A stretch of 35,950 nucleotides of DNA, from the NCBI GenBank assembly GCA_028565635.1, contig JAOXYB010017408.1, positions 1 to 35,950 on the forward strand, written 5' to 3'. The notes beneath the pieces were generated by a model. The model was not told the origin of the DNA, ran no database searches, and worked only from the letters and a program-made list of their open reading frames with translations. Made by a program: the position numbers and the translations under genes. Positions 12,001 to 24,000 of the stretch are shown piece after piece; positions within the stretch are counted from its first letter, which is position 1, and every line of letters starts with the position of its first letter. This DNA comes from Phoronis ovalis. Its lineage: Eukaryota > Phoronida > Phoronidae.

Positions 12001-15000
12001 GCTTATGTTGAGAGATGTCCGCGAAAGTGCTAACTACACGTGTGTTGCTGCATCTGATTTGGGAAATATTGAAGCTGTGGCGTTTGTCCGAGTTAAAGGT
12101 TTGTCTCCTCTTATCCCAATACTAATATATATTCTTCAACCCATCATAGCTTTTGCCAAAATAATGGAATAACTTCCAAGGAAGGAAATATCTTTTGGCA
12201 AATGCTGTTTGTATCTCCCTTTGTGATGTTTTAAATATTGCTTTACTGTTAATATTAACCTGCTGCTGCAGTGTTTCCATCTGGTGCTGAACAGTAAAAC
12301 TATTTCTCATTCAGAATATCACTACGTTTGATCTGTAATTAATTTGCTGGTTAAAAATCTGAAAAAGCTGTCTTCAATTTTATTAGTCTCCAAATTGCCA
12401 GTAATGTGGACATACTAGTATTAAGCTTTATTTAGTATGATACTTTTTACTGTTCAGTACCGAGTAATTGCTTTCAGTGTTTTGAGCCTGAAAAGCACAC
12501 CTTTGAAAAAGATTATTTATTGTGTATTACATTAAATGTACCGGATGCTTCCATAATTATATATTACCCTTTTATGTAAATATGATATTTTCGTTTTTAC
12601 ACGAACATTTTGTTATTACTGCAATTCTCTCAATGTTTTTTTTCTGAAAATATTTTTCTCCAATTGAATGCATTATCCCAACTGTTTTCTACTGATGATA
12701 TCCAGATATTTTAAATTTTCTATTAGAAAACCAGTTGAACTTGGAGAAATGTAAGATTAACCTTCACTCAGAGTGAGACAAACCACTGCACAATAAAGTT
12801 GATGTGAATATCAGTTGTAGTGTGTTTTGAATTGTAGTTTACAAAGCACATTGTGGACACATGAATATAATTTCAGCTTAGAGTGAATATTAGTTACCAT
12901 TAACCGTAGCGAGTATTAAAATAACATATATTAATAATATATTCGAACATTTAGTATGCCTGTGAATGTCAGCTCGCTGTAGCAATAGAAGTTTAGAAAC
13001 ATGCACACATTTTAAATTACTGGCCTTAAATGTTGCATTACAACGCATATCACTTGACTCCACAAAATCGATACTGTCTGCATGTTATCTGGTATGCCTC
13101 CAAATAATCTCTGATCATCAAAGATCAACAATATAACATGCTGTACAATACTGTAGTTGCATACACTAATAACACTCTAGTAACATGCAAGCTCTGCTTC
13201 CAGTTGTCAGGATTACAACTCGCTTCCTAAAACCAAACCGTGCTCATACAACTTGTTCTATGGCTGTGGTAAACTGTATTCGAATAATGCCACTAGGCTA
13301 TGCTTGTGATAAATTATTTTGTGAATGTAACAATGCTTAATTAACCTATTTCGTAGAAAGTAGAATATGCATGGAAGGTGGTGGAAACTAAAAGTATATC
13401 ACAGTAATGGGCTCGGGTGCAACTGGTTTTCTTTATCTTTTTTTCAGTCAGTTTCTACCTTTTTGCATGTACGATTTTTAATATAAATTATGATGCTTGC
13501 ATTTTGATTACCCTTTTGTACATCTTAAACTCAAAGTTTGATCATTATGCTTAATTGTTTGCATTCTTTGTATTTCCCTACTTTTTTAAGTGTAAGGTAT
13601 AACCGTAGAGGGTACAACTAAACAAGTATCCAGTTCAATTGTGTTTCAAAATCTCTGTTGAAAATTCTTTCTAAAAATTCTACGCATCTCACATTTGGCT
13701 TTAACAAATGCAAAAAAGAACCTTCATAGTTCTCACTGTATCACATTTTGGACATCATAATGGCAACTTCGTGTGAGCTAGCGACCTCAGTTGAAAGTTG
13801 CAGTATTGATGTTGTCGACAGTAGAATTGGTGTTATCTTCCCAACCACGTTTATGCCTTACACTTGAGGTTTCCCTATTTATTTTACATCCTTATTTCAA
13901 CTCTTTATTTACAGGCTTGCGGGGCAAAAGCATCGGTTTTCATCTGTTACTTATTTTTTCCTGTAATCTTTACTTTAGCTCTCCCACCTCCGCCAATCAA
14001 TTTGGTCGTTTCTGAAATCACTGCTTCGTCCGTTAAACTTATGTGGTCACCTGGCAGCAACGAACAGCCTAACAGTTTTGTTGTGCTGTACAAGCCAAAA
14101 TACAGTGCCTCCCCAACTAAAACGGAAATATCAGACATACAGGAAACCAGTACCACTATAACGGGATTACAGGCGTATACCATATATGAATTTCAAGTTA
14201 AAGCGAAAAATAATATAGGGGAAGGTGAGGCCAGTCATCCCTTGGAAGGGACGACGGGCGAGCTTGGTTAGTATGGCTTTGGTTAGGCATGTTTTTATTT
14301 GAGTCATTAGTAACCATTATGTGCACCGATTTTGTTTGTTTGTTGTTCAGCACCTCGACAGTTGCACCTAAATGACTTGTCCACCACAAGCAATACCGAC
14401 ATCTGTTATATGTACCCTTTTGTCTTTGTCACCACTCACTGTATGTACCACTGCACACACTTGGCACCTGTCACCAGTGTCTGTTCGTGCTTCAAATTCC
14501 GATACGTATTCCCAAGATTAAACTGAACTATCCCTGTTGCTGTGACCGTAAACGTTTGTGTGTAACTGTAATTCACAGTGCAATACCATTTTCACAGAAT
14601 GCACATGACTATAGCAAAGATCACATCTTTGTCGCATTGAACCTCTTAACTGTGAAGCAGTGTCACCCATAAAATACTTCTGAGTAAACTAACCTCATGT
14701 CAATACATGTCACAAACTATCCATACATCTTCCCGTATATCCCTCGTTATCCTTTTTCCCATAATTATCTTATCAATAATATACTGTATTATTCACCATG
14801 TACACTTTTCCTTTGAAAATGTTTTCAGTCTGGGAGGAATAGACAATTTTTTCTGGGGGAGGGTAAATAAACTTTCTCAGCTGTTCTCCTTATGTTGTAA
14901 ATACTGGCTCCAGAAAATCCTTCCTCGCAATCGCATCTAATACTTGGATTATCCTTTCTTGTGTATGTGCGTGACTAGGAAGCTATGTATATGTTCAAAC

Positions 15001-18000
15001 TGATTCTTTACCATTAGCAAATTTTAAGGTAAACATTGCATAATCTAATAGTTTATATACTAACTGTAATAATTCGTTCACATATTTAATTTTGTCGCAG
15101 GAGACGACGGTACCAGAGGTACAGTATCATAAATCTGACCAGAATGCTTGATTGTTGGACATTGTCAAATGTTACCTTACATTGTAAACTGTCAATCTAG
15201 AAAATTCTTTATTTGCTTCATTTCCACATGTTTTCAATGTGTACCTCATAAAATTTTAATGAATTAGATTTAAGAAGGATCTGTTTTTAGAGCTTTATTA
15301 CGATATGTTGCAAGACTTTTGGGGGTGCGAGTATGAGTATGCAGTTCATGAGTTCCTATAAGTTTTTTGTCAGGGAACACAAAATATCGTGATACTCGAC
15401 TCGTAGTGTTTTACTTTTCTCTCAGCTTGCCAAATACTCTTGTATAAGGCATTCTATACATGAACAATAATGATAACTACTGTATTACTGACACACTCTT
15501 GTATAAGGCATTCTATACATGAACATTAATGATAACTACTGTATTACTGACACACTCTTTTCAAACAACTACATTATATACTGAATAAAGCCTGTTCTAC
15601 TGAAAAAAAACACCGAGTATCTCGTTGCTTATTAATTCTATCGCCATCAGACCAACCGTAAGCAAATTTGGTTTGGTTAGTTTCCTGAAATTGCAGTGTC
15701 TGCAAAAAAAGTATCATTACGAACAGAATATATGCGCGTGTTTTGCCATTGTGTGAGGTTTAAATGATGCTTCGCATTTATATTTCAGGACACCGATTAG
15801 CTTTTTTTTGCATAAATTTCCTATAGTGTAATACAACCCAGTTACCAAATCAAGTGGTTAGCTTTAATTTTATTTCTATATTTCCTGAAGAAAGAGATCG
15901 CTAGTGTTTAAAAAAATCCCAATATTTTATCTGTGTGTCTAATTATTTCCTTATTTCTTGCATGTTTTATACTTAAAAAATTGAACTATAAATATGTGAC
16001 TATGGAGTTTCATCATAGATTAAACATTCATTTTTGCACACATTCAGTCAAAGTCTAAATTTTATGTTATGTAATTATATCATTTACATATTTTTTATGA
16101 ATTGTATAATTTCCAATCACGTTTAAGAATACTTAGCACTATAAAAGTATCCAGTAGGTGTGACAAAATGTTATTATCTGACTGTATTTTAATTTGAAAA
16201 TTCTTTATTGAATCTCTAAATGTTAAATCTGATAGGGCTTACAATCATTGCTTCTAGGCAATCACAATATATTCTCACACCTGTGTTGGACTATATTTCT
16301 CCATATCTGAACTGAAGTAATAACTATATTTTTATGGTTATAAACTTTGTTTTCTAGCACCAGGAAGTCCACCTGAAAATGTTGCGGCAAGACCTGTGAG
16401 CTCAACAACATTGTTGGTTACGTGGCAAGAGCCTACTACTCCTAATGGTGTGATTAAGGTGCGGCAAAGTGTATTGAAATCTGCATTTTCTGATAAAAGT
16501 CGTAACCGTCCAGTTAAACTCTTGCTTTGTTGTTCGTTTTTTGCCATTGCATTTAATTTCTGAAAATACCAAATATTCTGCTCAAAAACTCTGCTAACAT
16601 GACAGGTATATATGTAATGTTAAAATAGCTAGGAACCTGTTTTTCATGTAGTATTGTAGTATAGAGCTTTGGTCTTTAACACTGTGCTCATATTTGATCA
16701 TCTTTGGCACTCGCATGAAGAAACATGCCTAACACATCTATGCAGTATAACGTAGCATACGTTTGAAATGTTGTTCACATTTTGTAGGGTTATAAGGTGT
16801 ATTACACTCTTACACCTGACTTACCACAAACAAACTGGCAGGTTCGCCCAGTGACTTCAGGGGAGTTAACTACCATTACTGACCTGCAACTTAACAGAAC
16901 GTACAGCATCAGTGTACTAGCATATACCAGTGCTGGAGACGGGCCAGCCTCTAACCCAATTCAAGTCACCATGACTCCAGGAGGTAAGAACATATGTTTG
17001 CATACTTCCATGTTCTTATACATGTACATGACTGCTTATCCAAATTTCATACACGTGTCTTATCGTAGCAACAAATGCTTAGTGATCTTCGCAATATATG
17101 TTATTCATTGCACAGGGCCTGATATTGTCATGTGTGCCCAATACATATATAATGTATATACATAGTATTTTACAATTCGTACACGATTTGTGTAGCTGTC
17201 CCCTTCAACATGTGTAGCATATATGCGGAGAACACTACCCAGTGTATCTGAAAGAATTCACAAGATGTGTGTTCATTGTACTAATGGTTGAACATTGTTG
17301 ATATCATTATATCAATGATTTTGCATTCAGCTGTTAATGACAAGAGATAAGATAGTAGCGACAGTTGTATTCCCTTTGATTGTAGTCTAGCAAAGTAACA
17401 TGTACTCTTTGGAAATCTGCTTTTGCAAGGAGTTGATTATAAACTTCCTGTTCTTGTGTTTGGTAAAGACTGGGAAAAAAAACATTGTTGCCTCTATCTT
17501 GTCAGTTTGTGTTTCACTTCCACTGGTGAAATGTGCACCTTAACATGTTTTTCACAGCATGCTTCTAATTAAAATACTTCTTGATAAGACATATGGTATC
17601 TAAAATTACACATTTGACACCATCCCTGCATGTGAGCACCTCATTTTCTTAAATCATTTTAATATAAACTTCATGGTTTTATTTTTTGGAAAGTTATGTT
17701 TAGCATGAAAGGCTTACATTTTATAGTGTAATAAAAGTTTACACAATCGATTGCTAGAGTACTTTGGTGCAGACTTCTGTAGACATATTTTCACAACTTA
17801 TAAAAGACAGTTAAACTTTGTTACACTTGCTGGAATTTTCTTTTTAAATTTTGAAAACTATCACAGTAGCATGCATGTATTGGACAGTGTGCTCTATTCA
17901 AGTTTTGTGATGTTGTGAAAGTTCACTGCATTTTTCAATGTTTTGTGTTATTTGCAATACAGATACAATAAATGTTATTGTCTGATATGTTCTGTTTTTT

Positions 18001-21000
18001 ATTTAAAGACATGTGTTACATAACTTTTAAAGAATTGGAATTGGTTCCAAGTGTTGTTTACCAATTTTCGTTTCAGATAATTTTTTTGTGATTGTATTTT
18101 TATTTAGATCTAAGTATTTTTTGCTGTCTTGTGAATGTCAGGCATCACACAGTTTAATTTCATACCTTGTAAAGTTATTTATGTGCATAGAGTCGGTTAT
18201 TTTTTATTTTCCATGAATTTGTATGCTTGTTTTAAATATCCTCATTTTGCTGTAGGGTTATCACCATTTATAAATTGTAAGTAATGAAGGACAAAAATTA
18301 CTAAAACATTTTGAAAGTTTTTAAAAAATGTTCTACCTAATAATTATTTCAGAATTTCATCCTGTCCAATGCATGCCACTAAACCTGCTAAAATCTGTTT
18401 TTTTACATTCTCACTGATTCAAATACTCGTTATGCTGCATGATATAGCATTTTAGTCATTTTTGAAATTTTTTTTGTAAAGTTTACTCCATCTTGTTCAT
18501 AGCCTGGACGTGCCTTTGACTTTTCTGTTGCAAAGTTTGAAAAAATGTCTGTATTCAAGTTTATGATACTTCTGGCTAATTTTATGAGTTTGTCTTTGTC
18601 ATGTTGCATCATTTCATGTTTTAACTATCACCAATGTAGTTAAACCTCAGTTCATGTTTGTGTAAGTTTAGTGTTATGTCAAGAATAATTCCCTAATTTT
18701 GGGAACTAAGGATACACAATATTTAGAAACCTGTATAAATGGGTCCTACGGCCTATACAGCAATCTGGTATGTTACCCCATCCTACATCAAAACATTATT
18801 AGATGCATTCAGCATTCTCCACATAAAGCTAGCCTGATTGAGGTAGTGTTCTTTATTCATTGTATTCAGTTACAGCCACTTGGCGAAAAACGTGCATTGT
18901 TGGAAATGGTGTATGATTCATATTTTTTTCGTCATGCTGACAACAGCAAGGTGACAAATCAAAAGAACTGATTTGATTGACTAAAAGGCAAATACGTTAT
19001 GTCAATTGACTGTAACTGTATATAGAACCCTACAACAAATTCAAATTGGACATGCATACATGTATATACAGAGCTTTCAGTGTGGAGAATGCAGGTGGTA
19101 GCTTTTCGGCGAGGCAAGACTGAAGTAACGGAGTACACTTTAACCGGCAACTTAGATGGTGTATGTCCAAAATGTTGGGCAATATGTCCTGTATTGTTAA
19201 CAAACACTAAACAACCACTGTAACATTAACACATGTTTTGTCAACCTTGTTCAGCAATCGATCGTCCAGGTGAGGGGATGGTAACCGTATCTGTTGTCTG
19301 AGCACCTCACTTCACAAAACACCCCTATTGTTTATGTTCAGTATATATAGTGTTTATTCTGAAATTAAAATCACCCATTCAGTTACACAAGATATTGTAT
19401 ACAGTGTTCTCCATAAAATAGTATATACATGTTCCAGGGCAAATGATATTTATGTAAACCCCAAACATGGATAGATAAAATGTTGATACATGAAATAGGG
19501 TTTATGTACATTCATTGGTGCCCTGAACAAGTATAAGTTTTTTGTGGAGAACTATGTATAGCCACGAATAGTCATTTAGTTTCATTAACAGTTATAAATA
19601 TCTTTGATTATCAGCCAAACAAGAAATGTTAAGCTTAAGTTTTTCATTTTTAATCATTTTAAGTTGCCAATGTTGATAAGTGTGCCTCTTTTTGTCTTGA
19701 GTAACTGAATGGAATTACAGTACCAGCTGCAGAAATAGTGACATTATATAAGCGTGTACACCAATCACTGTTGAGTCCTGGTCACATGGATTTTGTGTGT
19801 GGAATGTAACATCACCACAGCACCTCTGTTAGCTAAAAGTTGTTTCCCTTTGTCGAGTGTGAGAGAAGATTTCTCATCTATCAGTCGCAATTAAATGCAA
19901 ATAAACCACATTTTGTCATCAGTTATAAATGACATGCCCCTATAATTCCAAGGACATAACAATAATTAAAGATTTCTGTTGACACCACCTATCAACATGA
20001 CATACGTATCTGTTTGAACATGTTTATAAAGTCGCAAGATTTGTGTGAAACTTTTTTGTCAAATGAAGTATTAGATGAGAAATCTTCGTACGTGTTGGTC
20101 ATTGTTATTTTGATGTACATCGTGTTCCATATGTTATTGTGACAGTATGAAGGCATACATGAAGAAGTTGTCAGGGATACCATGATGTTAGCATTGGCAA
20201 TGCTGCTGCTGCTTATTACACAGTGTAGTGCACCCATTGTCTGGTTATTGTTAGTACAATCTCCCCCATAGTACATTAAATGTTGTGAGCAGAATAAAAT
20301 TCACTTGTTTGTGATGATTTCACAACTGTAGTGGTAAACCAGATTATTGATTAAACAACATGCAGTCTTGGAGTCATACTCAAACGACCTGTTAAAACAA
20401 TTAATTATCTATAGTCAAAATTTGGCTGTTGCTGCTACATTTTTCTGCAAACATTGAAATCATTTGTTGGTGAATAAACTTATCGAATTATGTGGACTAT
20501 CCACTATTTTACACATGGATATTATGTAAAAAGTTGTATTGATTATAACTTAAATTTTGATGTATTCTAAACTCTCATGCGGTGTATGTAACAGAGTTCA
20601 GATTATGAAATATTGTTTACGGTCTGTTTCATGTAATTGAACATAATATGCACCCAAACTAACTATAATGATATATAGGTGTTCGTATGTTTAAACCAAG
20701 CATCCTATTCAATCTCAAGTTTTGCAAGTTTGTTTCGTATTGCATTTTCCATTTGAAAGTTGTTCAATTTTTCAAGTTTGCAGTTTTTACTGCTTATAAA
20801 TAAAGTGTGTTTTTTTTGAAGTAGTGAATGCCAAATTTTATGTTTTGTATGGCATGGCATTTTGTACTAAAGTAAAATTAGTGACACTGAATGTGTTGGA
20901 TTTACATTGAGCTGTTCTTACTAGTTGCTTTATGATAATTGTTCGACCTTTAAAAGTTAACAGTTCTTGCTGTAGATAGCAAATCTTACATGACATTCAA

Positions 21001-24000
21001 AGATTAAACTGTTTGTTCTTTATTCCCCCAACTTCATTGATCAGGGTTGAATAAATCATTTTTCTTTTCAGTGCCATCACAACCAAAAAATCTTCAAGTA
21101 ACGGATACTGGTCCAAATACCTTAACATTGCGTTGGGAGAGACCGGATGGAATTGGTAGGTTATGTTCTTTAATTGCGTAGTAGATAGAGGGTGAGATCC
21201 TGAAATAATAATCACTGGGTGACTGGAAGCATCAATTGTTGGGAGAGTTAATTTTTATAATGAAGGCAGGGGATAACATTGTTTAATTACAAGACAAAAA
21301 GAGGCGAAATGCAACCTCCAGAAATCCTAGACCTTCGCTGTATTATTTTTGTGTGATGTATTGCAACAATAATCTGCTAATGTCCGTTTTTAGGAGCTTC
21401 AATCAAATCTTATGAAATCTGGGTTGTTGATTCGTCACATCGAGAAGAACGCATCACTGTTAAACCGCCAGTTGAAACGTATGTACTGGAAGATTTGACA
21501 CCAGATACGTACTACAATATTAGGGTGCAGGCAAAATCAGATGCTGGCCTTGGACCCGAATCTCCAATCATTCAAAGCAGAACAGAGCAGTTCAGTGAGT
21601 ACTTTTAGTTTGTTGTAAAAATAATGGCAAAATTAAAATGGAAGAAAGGATGATTTCCAGTAAATTTTTGGTTATTCTTTGTTAGCATAGGTTTGAAACA
21701 AATTTACTGTGTTTGGTGTGCTCATCTTAAAATCATCTTGTCTTCCACACAGAATTTTGACCAGTTGTGTATTTGGTTGGTAGACGTGCTTGCTGTCGTT
21801 CATAACAGAGACATATAGTGAAGTTATCCATCCATAAAGCTTACTGTAAATTCCACTAGTGTTAAATTCCTTGCTATATATATATATATATATGTGTGTC
21901 TTGGAGGTCCCCAAATAAATGTGTGTGTGTGTGGGAATGTATGGGCACTTTTACTGTTTCCATTTCTAGCTCTTTTTAAAGTATTGTTTGTGCTTTAAAA
22001 CTGTCGTTTTGTTAGTCATTGTTGTCTGTGGACACAGAACACACTCCATGCTTATGTCACTGTTTCTACCTTCTGCCAATAACTCATTTCCACACTATTA
22101 AGTTTTTTGCATTGGTTTCTTGAAACTACATCTTCTTCCTGATGTTTAGTTCACATCTGAAGGTATATTACTGTTTATATAAATGTACCTTATTATGCAA
22201 GAATATTTAATTTGTATCCGTTCTCTTCTTTTTTTGTGTGCGATAAATATATTTGTTTCATTAAGTTTGTACCCTCCCACTGCACCATTCCCCATACATG
22301 CATTCATTAATCCCAATAAAATGCACCCGGAATTTTGAGTAAATTTGACTCAAGTTTTATATGATTAGTTAATATTTCTTACTTTATATATGGATCCTAA
22401 TTTTTTATATGCATTTAAGGCATGTTTTGTTATTTTTGCATGTAAAATGTACTAGCTTTTTCTGTTTTTTTTTCACTCCTTTTGCGACTATATAGAGCCC
22501 ACAGCCCCACCACGAGATGTAAGAGGCGAGCCAAACAGCCCACGTAGTATATTATTATCCTGGGCACCTCCTGCACCCGAGTTCCGTAATGGTGAGATTA
22601 TCAACTATAAAATATGGTTTGAAAAAGCCGAAGAACGTGGGTTGAGTTCTATTGAAGTCAACGGTGACACGCAGTCTCATATCCTTAATGATTTGGATAA
22701 GTGGACAGAATACCAGATTCAGGTTGCAGCCGCAACTGATATCGGTTACGGTCCGAAATCTGATCCAATCATTGCACGAACAGATGAAGACGGTAGGTTG
22801 GCATGGACACGAAATTCACCACACAAACCTTGGTATTGCACTAATCGCTCGTTGCTCTTTATCCTTAAAAGTATAGGAATGCTACACGTTTTGGTTGTGG
22901 TGTTTTATCCAAAATAATCCTCGACGTCCCCACATAAGATTTTTGTATTAGTGATAACCACTGACACAGAATTTCTTCGAAATGAAAATTTCAATTTGAC
23001 CAGAACTGATTTGGTCCTTGGCAATATATCTGGTTAACATCTGAGTCTATGTGTGTTGTGTTGAGGACTAACTATATTTAGATTACATGTCCGAGTGCTA
23101 CTATCTTGGTGCCTATTGATTTAACTTTTTAACATGTTTTATAAATTTGATTAATTTTTTATGAAATATTGACGTAAGCAATGTGTTGATTGTGTGTAAG
23201 CATTTTAATTTTTTTATAATATTTTAATTATTGCTGTTTGTTTTACGTGAAATGTTTTTGTTTACTAATTAATATGCATGATGTAATATACTAGAATACC
23301 ATAACTAAATATGTCATTTATATGATGTATTTTGGTTTTTAAAGAAATTTTAATAATATTATCTTTTAAAAAAACAACTTTTAAAGTGCAGTAATGTTGT
23401 TAATAACAAATGCTTGTATACTTATAATTTTTATATTATACCTTTAACAAAAGTTTCAGTGTAGAATATTTTAAACAAACAGTTTATTAGTTGTCACTAT
23501 CCATTCATTTCATTATCAGAAGTTGCAACTTCTTAAGTGATTTAAAAAATAATGCACATAATAGGACACACGTTGTACAATTATAAGTATTTCCATTCTC
23601 TAGCTATCTTGTACTCGATACCAGTTGTTGATATAACAAGCTTGTGATAATATTTTTAATTTACTTTTAAAATTAATAGTTCCTGGTGAGCCCAGACGCG
23701 TAGAAGTGGAAGCCATAAATTCTACCGCAGTGAGAGTATCGTGGCGTCCACCTTCAAGACGGACTCAAAATGGCATCATTCGTGGCTATCAGGTATGAAT
23801 ATAAGTGCTACCATATTAATCAAGATGCTTGTGTTATGGTCATTTTGTTCAAATGGAAAATGCTTTCTTGTCGTTGGCAAGGTTTCTATACTATGTTTCC
23901 TGTGTTGCTGGCTAAGTGCAACACTGTGGTACTAAGCATGGCTATTTATGATGTAACAAATAAAAGTATCAAGGGGTGAAAACTCAGTGATAAACTTTAT

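Larger units (their letters stand above)
14267..16357 (+). other. Intron between FN3-1 and FN3-2, with candidate cryptic exons and a tandem duplication
   Basis: This 2.1-kb intron holds three things listed separately: an open frame with acceptor and FN3-like start (14351-14526), an 18-nt phase-1 microexon candidate (15101-15118), and a 59-bp tandem duplication (15436-15553). The rest is plain AT-rich sequence. Confidence 0.7.

Noticed and set aside
13438-13468. Strong polypyrimidine acceptor at TTTTTTTCAG followed by 21 nt and GTACGA
   Set aside because: The donor is poor and the peptide is purely hydrophobic, unlike a LAR linker.
13915-13978. Alternative upstream acceptor (TTTACAG) for the FN3-1 exon
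   Set aside because: The 64-nt extension shifts the reading frame relative to the conserved FN3-1 frame.
18699-18971. 90-codon plus-strand open frame in the FN3-2/FN3-3 intron
   Set aside because: No recognisable family, no good splice sites around it and ordinary intronic composition.
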